32,415 bases of DNA. Origin: Candidatus Obscuribacterales bacterium (GTDB lineage: Bacteria; Cyanobacteriota; Vampirovibrionia; Obscuribacterales; Obscuribacteraceae). How positions within the stretch are numbered: position 1 is the first letter of the stretch; each line of letters starts with the position of its first letter. The stretch covers positions 1 to 32,415 of the forward strand of contig JAIELX010000055.1 in assembly GCA_019752635.1 (NCBI GenBank), written 5' to 3'. The notes beneath the pieces were generated by a model. That model worked only from the letters and a program-made list of their open reading frames with translations. It made no database searches and was not told the DNA's origin. Position numbers and translations under genes: made by a program. Positions 15,455 through 23,682 of the stretch are shown one piece after another.

Positions 15455-18400
15455 ATGCCTGACAACATTTTGGCCCGAGCACTGCACCAGCATTTCTTGC
15501 ATTGCCCGCAGTATGCAAAAATCCTGGCGAGAACCGCAAAGCATTCGGCTCGCGAACTTCACATCACCGGTCTGTCCGATTCGGCCAAGGCTTTGGTGCT
15601 GTCGCTTCTGCACCACGAGGTGAAGAGACCGTTCTTCCTCGTCACCGCGGATCATCATCATGCGGCGCGATATCACCAGGAAATCGCCAATCTCAGTCGC
15701 TTCAAAACATTCCTCTACCCGTCGTCGGAAGTCTCCCCCTACGAACAGGTGTTGCATAGTCCCGATACCATTGCGCCGCAGATGGAAGTGCTTGAACAGC
15801 TCGTCGACCACCCCGATGAGCCCTGCATAGTTATACTGCCGGCGCGTGCCCTTGTTCAGCGCGTTTTGGATCGTGAAACGCTTGCGCGCAATACTACTAT
15901 TTTACGCAAAGGCGATAGTCTGGACCTCGAGGCAATTCGCAAGAACCTGATTCGCCTGGGATACACACGAGAAAGCGTCGTAACCCTTCGCGGTGAGTTC
16001 AGCACCAGGGGCGACATCATAGATATTTTCCCGTCATGCGGACTGCCTGTTCGACTAGAGCTGTTCGGCGACGAGATCGAATCAATTCGCCACTTCAGTA
16101 TCGACACGCAACGATCAGTTGAAGAAGTCGATATGGTCGAGATTGCTCCGCGCTGGTGGGTAATTATCGACGATCCCAAACCCGTCGTCGATGCCATAAA
16201 AGAAGCTGGAGAAAAATATCTTCCCTTGATGGGAGATTCCGCGCGCGAAACACTGCGCAGCGTACTTGAAAACGACGTGCAGTCGTTTGAAAACAACTGC
16301 TATCCAGAAGCCTTAGAATATTACGCACCGTTTATCAATACTGACTTTGCTACGGTTCTGGACTACATGCCGGAATCGTCTCTGCTTGTCTTTGACGAAT
16401 GGGACTCAATTTCCATGTCGTTGAAGTCTTATGAACAGAAGCTTCTAGCTACATACGAAGAAGGCGTCGCCTCGGGAAGGCTACTGCCGCTGCCGCGGTC
16501 GCTGACAATGACCATGGACGAATTCTCCGTAGCAACATCACGCCTGCAACGAGCATTTCTTGTCTCCATGCCCGGTGTCGAGAGTGCCTATGATGAGAAT
16601 GCAGAACAATCGGCCATCGTCAGTTTCGATTGTCACAACGTTGAACGCTTCAATAGCAACGTCCGCCAAATCGCCGACAAGCTCAAGGAATGGATGCGTT
16701 CCGGTTTTCGCATTATCATCTCCACCGAGCAACCACAACGGGTAATCGACCTGTTGCAAGAATGGGATTGCCCGTCAATGTACCTGTCACCTTCTACGGA
16801 AGGGGCAAACACCAACTTGTCCGGAGATAAAGGCAAGACGGAACCATCCACCCCGGGTGCTCTGGGAGCGGTGCTCGACGGTATACGTGGTTCAGGAGAA
16901 CCTGGTATTTGGGTTACTCGACAGGGTTTTGTCGGTGGGTTCAAACTTGATGATGTAAATCTGGTATCAGTTACAGATGCTGAGCTGTTCGGTCAAAAGC
17001 GCCGTCCGACTCAATATCGCCGTCCGGTTGCCGAGAAAAATTTCGAACGCTTCACCAGCGTCGCAGATCTGAAAGTTGACGACTATGTAGTTCACCTCAA
17101 GCACGGCATCGGTCAGTTTATTGGCGTCCAGCGGATCTCGTACGAAAATCAGACACGCGAATACCTGGCAGTGCAGTACTCCGGAGATGACAGACTTTAT
17201 GTTCCGGTAGACCAGATCAACTTATTGTCCCGATACCGGGGTAGCGGCGACAGCATTCCAAGGCTATCGCGACTTGGTGGCGCCGACTGGGAATCAACGA
17301 AGAAGCGAGTTAAGCGGTCGGTCAGACAAATCGCGGAAGAACTAGTCAATCTCTATGCATTGAGAGCCAAGCAAGAGGGATTCATTTCGCTGCCGGATAC
17401 TCCGTGGCAGTATGAGATGGAAGAAGCGTTTCCCTACGAAGAAACGCCGGACCAGTGGCAGGCAATTGTTGAATGCAAGAAGGACATGGAATCGAACAAG
17501 CCGATGGATCGATTGATCTGCGGCGACGTTGGTTTCGGGAAGACCGAAGTGGCTATTCGAGCCATCTTCAAAGCAATCATGTCCGGTCGCCAGGCGGTAG
17601 TTCTGGTACCGACCACGGTGCTGGCACAACAACACTTCAATACCATGTGCGACCGCTTCGCCCCCTATCCGATAAAAGTGGGATTGCTGAGCCGCTTTCG
17701 CTCAGCAAAGGAACAAAAGGAAGTAGTGCGCAGGCTGGCTACCGGTGAGTGCGACGTAGTTATCGGGACACATCGTCTTTTGCAGAAAGACATCCTCTTT
17801 AAGGACTTGGGTCTAGTTGTAATCGACGAAGAGCACCGCTTCGGCGTGGCGCACAAAGAGAAACTCAAGCAACTTCGGGTCATGGTAGACATTCTGACCA
17901 TGTCCGCCACACCAATTCCACGGACACTGAACATGGCGCTAACGGGCGTGCGCGACATGTCGTTGATTCATACGCCTCCTATTAACAGATCTCCGGTTAA
18001 GACCTATGTTGGCGAGTATCGACCGCAAGTGGTGCGCACAGCAATTTTGCACGAACTGGAAAGGCGCGGACAGGTCTACTTCCTGCATAACCGCGTAGAG
18101 ACTATCGAAAGCATGGCTGCGGAATTGAAAGAACTAGTTCCGGAAGCGCGCATCGCAATCGGTCACGGTCAAATGCAAGAGCGCGAACTCGAGAATGTCA
18201 TGCTTGAATTTGGTAATCACGAGTACGACATTTTGGTTTGCACAACCATTATTGAATCGGGCTTGGACATTCCCAATACCAATACCATTATCATTGACCA
18301 GGCCGATCGTCTGGGATTGGCGCAGTTGTACCAGATTCGCGGACGCGTAGGACGTTCGGATGTTCAAGCTTATAGTTACTGTCTCTATCGCCCGGAAAAA

Positions 18401-19108
18401 GTACTGACGGACCAAGCACAAAATCGTTTGAAAGCAATCCGCGAACTAACGACACTCGGATCAGGCTATCAAATAGCGCTGCGCGATATGGAGATTCGCG
18501 GCGTCGGTAACATTCTCGGACCTGAACAGCATGGACACATGATTGCAGTAGGATTTGAGTTGTATTGCAAACTCCTGGGAGAATCAGTTGCCGAACTCAA
18601 AGGCGAAGCAGTCACTTTTGACGCCGATACGCAGATCGACATCAACGTCACCGCGTTCATTCCAGATGAGTACATAAGCGATCCCGAGCACCGAATAGTG
18701 GAGTACAAGCGGCTTGCGGACGTGAAATCCGAGCGCGAGCTGGTAATTCTTAAAGAGGAATGGCGCGATCGATTCGGTCCCGTTCCCCAGGAAGTCGAAA
18801 ACTTGGCTCAAATCGTCAAGCTTAGACTGATCGCCAGCAGAGCCAATGTACAGGCAATTAAACCCGACATGGTCGGCTTGCGCATGCTAGTCAACTATCG
18901 CTTACAGCAATGGTTGCCTATTCAAACAAAACTGCCGAAACACCTTGGTCAAAGAACTATCTACAAGCCAGGTTCGCCCGGAGCTATGGGTCCCACTCCA
19001 TATATTCTTGTGAAGTCGGAAGGACTGAGTCCAGTTGAGCAACTCAATTTGCTGGAAGAATTATTAAATGCTATGGTGGCTTTTCAGGCCTCCAAGGCCG
19101 CCAAATAG
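15455..19108 (+). CDS. mfd: Transcription-repair coupling factor Mfd
   Basis: Mfd removes RNA polymerase stalled at DNA damage and recruits UvrA. The 1217 residues show the full family layout. There is a UvrB-like N-terminal part (about 30-350) and the RNA-polymerase-interacting CarD-like domain near 537-605 (DYVVHLKHGIGQFIGV, RLYVPVDQINLLSRY). The helicase motor has Walker A GDVGFGKTE (Lys696), DEEH (791-794) and SATPIPRT. The second helicase lobe with TTIIESGLDIPN and QIRGRVGRS contains the motif-VI arginines. The C-terminal TRCF domain starts about 1050. A low-complexity insertion with Gly/Ser/Thr lies near 448-475, before the interaction domain. The start ATG has no clear Shine-Dalgarno. 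The stop is 10 nt before the next coding start, so Mfd and the foldase are probably co-transcribed. Confidence 0.97.
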   Translation: MPDNILARALHQHFLHCPQYAKILARTAKHSARELHITGLSDSAKALVLSLLHHEVKRPFFLVTADHHHAARYHQEIANLSRFKTFLYPSSEVSPYEQVLHSPDTIAPQMEVLEQLVDHPDEPCIVILPARALVQRVLDRETLARNTTILRKGDSLDLEAIRKNLIRLGYTRESVVTLRGEFSTRGDIIDIFPSCGLPVRLELFGDEIESIRHFSIDTQRSVEEVDMVEIAPRWWVIIDDPKPVVDAIKEAGEKYLPLMGDSARETLRSVLENDVQSFENNCYPEALEYYAPFINTDFATVLDYMPESSLLVFDEWDSISMSLKSYEQKLLATYEEGVASGRLLPLPRSLTMTMDEFSVATSRLQRAFLVSMPGVESAYDENAEQSAIVSFDCHNVERFNSNVRQIADKLKEWMRSGFRIIISTEQPQRVIDLLQEWDCPSMYLSPSTEGANTNLSGDKGKTEPSTPGALGAVLDGIRGSGEPGIWVTRQGFVGGFKLDDVNLVSVTDAELFGQKRRPTQYRRPVAEKNFERFTSVADLKVDDYVVHLKHGIGQFIGVQRISYENQTREYLAVQYSGDDRLYVPVDQINLLSRYRGSGDSIPRLSRLGGADWESTKKRVKRSVRQIAEELVNLYALRAKQEGFISLPDTPWQYEMEEAFPYEETPDQWQAIVECKKDMESNKPMDRLICGDVGFGKTEVAIRAIFKAIMSGRQAVVLVPTTVLAQQHFNTMCDRFAPYPIKVGLLSRFRSAKEQKEVVRRLATGECDVVIGTHRLLQKDILFKDLGLVVIDEEHRFGVAHKEKLKQLRVMVDILTMSATPIPRTLNMALTGVRDMSLIHTPPINRSPVKTYVGEYRPQVVRTAILHELERRGQVYFLHNRVETIESMAAELKELVPEARIAIGHGQMQERELENVMLEFGNHEYDILVCTTIIESGLDIPNTNTIIIDQADRLGLAQLYQIRGRVGRSDVQAYSYCLYRPEKVLTDQAQNRLKAIRELTTLGSGYQIALRDMEIRGVGNILGPEQHGHMIAVGFELYCKLLGESVAELKGEAVTFDADTQIDINVTAFIPDEYISDPEHRIVEYKRLADVKSERELVILKEEWRDRFGPVPQEVENLAQIVKLRLIASRANVQAIKPDMVGLRMLVNYRLQQWLPIQTKLPKHLGQRTIYKPGSPGAMGPTPYILVKSEGLSPVEQLNLLEELLNAMVAFQASKAAK

Positions 19109-19118
19109 GAGAGACAAC

Positions 19119-20726
19119 ATGCCCCGTCAGTTTGCTTCGCGAGAATGGATTGCAGCTGCCTTCTCGATATTGCTCCTGAGCGCATGTGCTCAAAAAGGTG
19201 CCGGTCCCGACACCGCCGCCAACACAGGCACGGCAACGAACACCTCGACCGCGGCCGCCACAAGTACGTCTACCGGCACCGACACTGCTGCTACCGGCAC
19301 GGCAACAAGTACCGCTGTTCCCGCCGCAACAACAACCTCGACGGCGACAGACACGTCTACTATTAACCTCAGTCCGGCGACGCAGCCGGCCGCCACCACT
19401 ACCGATGCGACAGCGCCTCTAACGGCGGCTGTTCCTACGCCAATTGCAGCGGTCCCTCCGAAGCAGCCTCCGCCCCAACCGGTCGCGCCAGCCGGGCCTC
19501 AGACAAAACTCAGTTTGGAACAGATGCCGAATGAGCTGCCGATCTGCAACGTCGCCGGCAATTTGATTAAAGTGAGCGACTATAAGCGAATGCTGCGGCT
19601 GCAGCAAATGCAGATGAACGCAAATCTGGCCACGGACCCTTCTGCCAGAGCCAGAGTTTTGGAAATGGCCAAGCAAAACAAACTTTCACTAACCGAAGAC
19701 GAGAAGGCAAAACTCTTTCAAGCAGCCAAAAGTCAACGCGGTACAGAAAAGGATTACCAGGAGTTCCTCACGAAGGCCGGCGCAACAGAAGCCGACTTTA
19801 AGAATGAGGTTTACCAAACCGGATTAGCATTCAAGACTTCCAATATGATTCTGGAACAAGGATTGCTGCCCGAGTTGGTCAATCGCGAGTTATTAGCGCA
19901 AGCGGCACTGGAAGCCGGTGGCGAGAAAGACGCAATGAATCAGTACTTCCGATTCAAAGCATCCAAACACTACAATGTTTTGAAAGACCAAACCCAATTC
20001 ACGGCAGATGATATTCGCGCCGAAATAGTCAAAGCCGAACTAGCGAAACAGCAACTGGCACGATTAGAGAAGAAAGTTACCGTCACGCCGGCGGACTTGA
20101 AGAAAGTCTACGACGCAAACAAAAGCGCATTTAAGCATGGCGAGCAAGTTCGCGTCAGTAAGATTTTGCTGCTCTGCCCGCCCGAAGATGTTGGTCCTAT
20201 GAAGAGCGTCAAAGTTCAATTAGCAAATGCGACCAAACTGACGGGCGAAAAACTCGATGCGGAAGTAGCGAAATTCACGGCACAAAAGCGTCAAGGAGCA
20301 ATGCTCATCCTCGGTCAGGCAATGGGTGGTGCCGATTTCACTAAATTGGCTAATCAATATACAGAAGATCCGACCGCCAAAGCTCTGGCAAACGGCGGAG
20401 ATCTGGGATGGTTGGACGTCAACGCGCTGGTCCCTGAACTGCAGGCGGCCTTGAAGCCTCTCAAGAAGGGGCAGGTCCTCCCGCAAATCGTAAGCAACCC
20501 GCAGGGCTTCATCATCTTCAAAGTAACCGACAAACGTCCGGCAGGATTCATGACCTTGGCTGATGCTAAGCCGCTCCTCGAACAAAAGATCAAGGCAGAC
20601 AAGCTAAATGCAGTGGTTCAAGGATGGCTAAACAAACGCAAGAGTGTGGTGCGCGTAGAATTCACGCCAAACTTCCTTGCCATGGCTCAAGGGCGGTCGG
20701 CAGCACCGGCACCCGGTCAGAAGTAA
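19119..20726 (+). CDS. Lipoprotein peptidyl-prolyl cis-trans isomerase (SurA/PrsA-like)
   Basis: An envelope foldase of 535 residues. The ATG at 19119 has a strong AGGAGAG site 8 nt upstream. The open frame from 19068 overlaps the end of mfd and is not used. Residues 1-23 form a lipoprotein signal with lipobox LSAC and lipidated Cys23. A Thr/Ala/Ser-rich low-complexity linker follows to about 110, then a Pro-rich stretch to about 145. The chaperone-like helical region runs from about 150 to 330 (SurA_N style). A PpiC/parvulin rotamase domain spans about 345-495 (VRVSKILLL, DFTKLANQYTEDP, NGGDLGWLD, GFIIFKVTDKRP), with an insertion of about 40 residues after its first strand. The linker would let the catalytic part reach across the periplasm. 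It follows mfd by 10 nt and meets the convergent gene after only 3 nt. Confidence 0.9.
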   Translation: MPRQFASREWIAAAFSILLLSACAQKGAGPDTAANTGTATNTSTAAATSTSTGTDTAATGTATSTAVPAATTTSTATDTSTINLSPATQPAATTTDATAPLTAAVPTPIAAVPPKQPPPQPVAPAGPQTKLSLEQMPNELPICNVAGNLIKVSDYKRMLRLQQMQMNANLATDPSARARVLEMAKQNKLSLTEDEKAKLFQAAKSQRGTEKDYQEFLTKAGATEADFKNEVYQTGLAFKTSNMILEQGLLPELVNRELLAQAALEAGGEKDAMNQYFRFKASKHYNVLKDQTQFTADDIRAEIVKAELAKQQLARLEKKVTVTPADLKKVYDANKSAFKHGEQVRVSKILLLCPPEDVGPMKSVKVQLANATKLTGEKLDAEVAKFTAQKRQGAMLILGQAMGGADFTKLANQYTEDPTAKALANGGDLGWLDVNALVPELQAALKPLKKGQVLPQIVSNPQGFIIFKVTDKRPAGFMTLADAKPLLEQKIKADKLNAVVQGWLNKRKSVVRVEFTPNFLAMAQGRSAAPAPGQK

Positions 20727-20729
20727 GAA

Positions 20730-21962
20730 TTAGCGACGTTGTAAGCGAACCTGCTCCGGTTGAATTTTCGATCTGGAATCAGGCGCAGGTTCATCCATAA
20801 GATAGAGAGTACTCGGAATCTTATTGAATGCGCTGGCCCACCCCGGTTGACGACGGACCACTGCGGCATTTTCTGATGTCGGCGAAGTGGCTGACTGCGG
20901 CTTGACTGCCGGGGCACTACCGACCGCCGCAGCGCGTCCCGCAGCACCGGAGCCAGTTGCCGCCGACGTAGGTTCCAATCCGAAAAATGCATCGCCGAAC
21001 TTCGAGCGACCATTACGAGTCTCGCCGAATCTGGCACCGCCAGTAGTACCGGTAGACCTTACAGGAGATGATTCCGACGACGCACTTCCGAAGGGGGATT
21101 CAGCTGCAGTCTTTTCGCTGCGCAGCGGCGGAATCAACGGTGCATTTTCCGCGGGCGCTGTTGTCGGTCTGTCCGATTTGTCATCGCAACCATGTGGATC
21201 GGTTGGCAGGCCTCCAGCGCTTCTATCACCAGCGGGGGGAGGTCCATCGTGCCCATCGCCGCCGGACGGCGCGGAACCCTCACGGGGCGATCTTTGCGGC
21301 GGTGCTCCCTGATGCGGGGCTGAACCATCCGGTGGCGGGAGTCCTGGCGGTGGTGATGGTCCCCCCTCGGGGGGTAGACTCGGCGTCGGTCCGTCGCCCG
21401 CGAGCGGAGGTGAGACTGGAGCGTCACCACTACCGCTCTCATCGACATAGCCGGCGGGAATGGAACTCCCCACGCCTTGAGGTGAAAGAGAGCCATTTCC
21501 CGGATTTCCGGGGCCGGGCCCGCCAATATCGGGGCCTTGATAGTCCGGCTGAGCCGTTCCATAAACTGAACCGCCAATGCCGCCTGGCACCGGCGTGGCA
21601 CCGGGAGGCAAACCCAATCCCATGCCTTGCATCATGCCCGAAACGCCGCTGGGTGGCGCCGATTGTCCCGGAGCTAATCCCAGTCCCATGCCTTGCATCA
21701 TCCCCGAAACGCCACCACCGAATGCGCCACCGGGTGTGGCCCCGCTGTAACTTTGCGGTTGCTGCGAAAATGCCGGATGCAGCGCGCGCAGTTGAGCCGC
21801 CCGAGCAGCACCCTGTTGTGCAGCCCCCTGTTGTTGCGCGGCACGTTGTTGCGCGGCTTGCTGTTGCATAATCGCAAAGGCTCGCATGTTTTGAGCCGAT
21901 GCGGGTCCGATTGCAATGTTGCTCAAAAAAGTGATCGAAAGAGCCAGAATCAGAAATCGCAT
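20730..21962 (-). CDS. Secreted Gln-rich then Gly/Pro/Ser-rich low-complexity protein
   Basis: A 410-residue exported protein with no recognised domain. Residues 1-25 form a signal peptide ending in PASAQ. The mature N-terminus is Gln/Ala-rich (MQQQAAQQRAAQQQGAAQQG). Next come two tandem copies of GVSGMMQGMGLGL, a 22-residue period, then a long Pro/Gly/Ser-rich disordered part (about 120-250). The last 160 residues are less repetitive and end in a basic tail (QPEQVRLQRR). The ATG at 21962 follows GAGGG by 7 nt; a GTG directly before it is an alternative. The signal peptide and site make it a real gene, though antisense frames are also open through this composition. One Cys (in PHGCDD) is present. 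It may be a surface or matrix protein; function unknown. Confidence 0.75.
   Translation of the reverse strand: MRFLILALSITFLSNIAIGPASAQNMRAFAIMQQQAAQQRAAQQQGAAQQGAARAAQLRALHPAFSQQPQSYSGATPGGAFGGGVSGMMQGMGLGLAPGQSAPPSGVSGMMQGMGLGLPPGATPVPGGIGGSVYGTAQPDYQGPDIGGPGPGNPGNGSLSPQGVGSSIPAGYVDESGSGDAPVSPPLAGDGPTPSLPPEGGPSPPPGLPPPDGSAPHQGAPPQRSPREGSAPSGGDGHDGPPPAGDRSAGGLPTDPHGCDDKSDRPTTAPAENAPLIPPLRSEKTAAESPFGSASSESSPVRSTGTTGGARFGETRNGRSKFGDAFFGLEPTSAATGSGAAGRAAAVGSAPAVKPQSATSPTSENAAVVRRQPGWASAFNKIPSTLYLMDEPAPDSRSKIQPEQVRLQRR
21618..21713 (-). repeat. Two-copy 66-nt tandem repeat inside the Gly/Pro-rich gene
   Basis: A 30-nt core beginning TCCCATGCCTTGCATCAT on the plus strand occurs at 21618-21647 and again at 21684-21713 with one mismatch. 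The spacing is 66 nt, or 22 codons. It encodes the repeated GVSGMMQGMGLGL and could expand or contract in frame. Confidence 0.85.
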
Positions 21963-22102
21963 CACCGAACCCTCGATTGGCGCACAATCATTCAGATACT
22001 TCGACTAAGACCCATGATACTCCTATACCCGAATCAGGCGCACGCAAGAAATAAGGTCGGAGGTTTCACAAACTTTCCACAAATCTTCCCTATAGTACAT
22101 TC

Positions 22103-22184
22103 ACCAGCCCAATCAACCCGATGTAAGAACGCTCCGAATATGGTCTACCCGAGCAGACCCGTTTGGAGCGTTTTTGCTTTTTTG
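22103..22184 (+). ncRNA. Candidate small RNA ending in an orphan intrinsic terminator
   Basis: A strong hairpin at 22128-22172 (AACGCTCCGAA pairing with TTTGGAGCGTT, plus an inner GGTCT/AGACC stem) is followed by a T-rich run (TTTTTGCTTTTTTG from 22171). It is oriented for plus-strand transcription, yet both flanking genes are on the minus strand. The -10-like TATAGT at 22091-22096 would start a transcript near 22103, giving an RNA of about 75-80 nt; no good -35 is seen. The hairpin could instead end the minus-strand TPR lipoprotein gene (a weak TTCTTA follows on that strand), or a long 3' extension of the foldase transcript. I do not recognise a known RNA family. Confidence 0.4.
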
Positions 22185-22240
22185 TTTCGCCTCATATCCT
22201 TGGCGCGTCGACCTTCGCTTCACCGAATTCGGACATCCGG

Positions 22241-23389
22241 CTACAAGCCGTTCATTTCCAATATTTTGTTGGCACGCACTTTGAGTTTCTTGCTCTCAGT
22301 TGGATGATCAGTTTGTGCCAGCAAGTAGGAATAATTATCGAGATACGAAACAAGATCAACACTGTTCGGCCCGTAGCTGCGCTCCGCGATCTGCATCGCT
22401 TTCTGAAGAAGCGGTTGTGCTTTGGTATAGCGCTGCTGCATCACATAAACGTAACCGAGATTGTTCATGGTCGCGGCCATATCGGGATGTTCGGCACCCA
22501 GCAATTTGCGGTCCAGTTCCATAACATCATCCAGCATGCGCTCAGCATCTTTCAAGCGATTTTGATGACTGTAGCACCCGGCCAGATTGTTCATTGTTTT
22601 AGCCAGCTGCGGCTTGTATTCATCGCCCGATTTTCTCAAGATATCGGCCGCCCTCGTGAACAAGGGTTCGGCGTCTTTGTAGCGTAGTTGCTCGTAATAC
22701 AGTGTCGCAAGGTTGTTGATCCCCTCTGCAAACGCGGGACTGTCCGGTCCCAAAGCTTGTTGTTGAATGAGAAGCGAACCTTGCAGCAACGGCTCAGCCT
22801 TGCCGTACTTATGCCGCTTGCAAAAGAGCATACCGAGATTATTCAGCGCCAAACCGAGATTGCGCTGATCGGCAACTTTCGGATCTCGACAAAGGTGGAC
22901 TAACCGGCCAAGGAGCCGCTCGGCGCCGCGAAAATCCCCCTGCATCGCTAGTCGCTGGGCAACCTTATTGACCTCGCGAGCCAATGACTGATGAATCTTC
23001 TTCGTTTTCTCAGCCTCTACCAACTCCTCCAAAATCTGGCGGTCGGTTTTAACTGCCTCAACTTCGATCACCTTCACCGTTACGGGCACGGACTTATCCA
23101 CTGCGGCGGGCGGAAGATTCGGTACCGTCAACGTGGCGTTGCCAGCCGACTTGCCCAATATTGTCTTCGTATCTTTCTTGACCTGCTCGGCTGCCGGCTT
23201 CGCGGCGATCCGGGTTACGATCCTGGCCTCCTGGTTCAGCGCCGAGCGAACAGGAACGTACGTGCGATTTGCAGTTTCCTTACCGGAGTAGTTTTCAGCG
23301 CGGGCTTGATCCCCCACCGGCAAGCTACTGCAGCTGGAAAGAACGCCGCACGTAGCAGGCAGTAATGCTAACCACAAAAATCTGCGCAT
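22241..23389 (-). CDS. TPR lipoprotein, kinesin-light-chain-type repeats (paralogue A)
   Basis: A 382-residue lipoprotein. With the start at 23389, preceded by AGAGGG 7 nt upstream, residues 1-20 form a signal with lipobox LSSC and Cys20. The open frame to 23503 lacks such support. After a variable Lys/Val-rich region (about 40-120), 42-residue repeats of the TPR_12 kinesin-light-chain type occupy about 150-370. They show the phrases ALNNLGMLFCKRHKYGKAEPLL, GINNLATLYYEQLRYKDAEPLF and TMNNLGYVYVMQQRYTKAQPLL with QQALGPDSP-type linkers. Such arrays are protein-binding scaffolds. The next gene downstream of it in the window is the Gly/Pro-rich secreted protein, 278 nt away. The upstream gene at 23683-24651 is a clear paralogue with the same order of features, so the pair arose by tandem duplication. 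Confidence 0.88.
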   Translation of the reverse strand: MRRFLWLALLPATCGVLSSCSSLPVGDQARAENYSGKETANRTYVPVRSALNQEARIVTRIAAKPAAEQVKKDTKTILGKSAGNATLTVPNLPPAAVDKSVPVTVKVIEVEAVKTDRQILEELVEAEKTKKIHQSLAREVNKVAQRLAMQGDFRGAERLLGRLVHLCRDPKVADQRNLGLALNNLGMLFCKRHKYGKAEPLLQGSLLIQQQALGPDSPAFAEGINNLATLYYEQLRYKDAEPLFTRAADILRKSGDEYKPQLAKTMNNLAGCYSHQNRLKDAERMLDDVMELDRKLLGAEHPDMAATMNNLGYVYVMQQRYTKAQPLLQKAMQIAERSYGPNSVDLVSYLDNYSYLLAQTDHPTESKKLKVRANKILEMNGL

Positions 23390-23682
23390 CCCATATCCCT
23401 CTGTTGCGGGCAGCCCGGCATCCAGTTCGCCAACTCCAGTCACTAACCAGTCTAGCGGCGAGAGCTTCTTCGGCACACGGCAAAAACCCTGAAATGTCCT
23501 CAAACAGATTTAAGCAGCGAGCATCTACAGTCTCGTATCTAGACAGAAAGGAGCAATCCCCTTCCTTATTCCTCTCATGCTCGCAGCGGAAACGTGCCAC
23601 TTGGCTTATGTTTCAGCTATGTCAATGACGGGCGCAGACTTTCATTTGTTCTGCGGCTGTTACGACGAATGACGGACCGAAT

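Noticed and set aside
19190..19399. 69-residue Val/Ala-rich minus-strand frame
   Set aside because: Complement of the Thr/Ala-rich linker of the foldase; composition artefact.
21068..21871. 267-residue plus-strand frame opposite the Gly/Pro-rich gene
   Set aside because: Open only because of the biased composition of the opposite gene; Arg/His/Pro-rich, no signal peptide, no ribosome-binding site.
21439..21987. 182-residue minus-strand frame in another register of the Gly/Pro-rich gene
   Set aside because: Shadow of the same low-complexity DNA; the chosen frame has a signal peptide and a Shine-Dalgarno.
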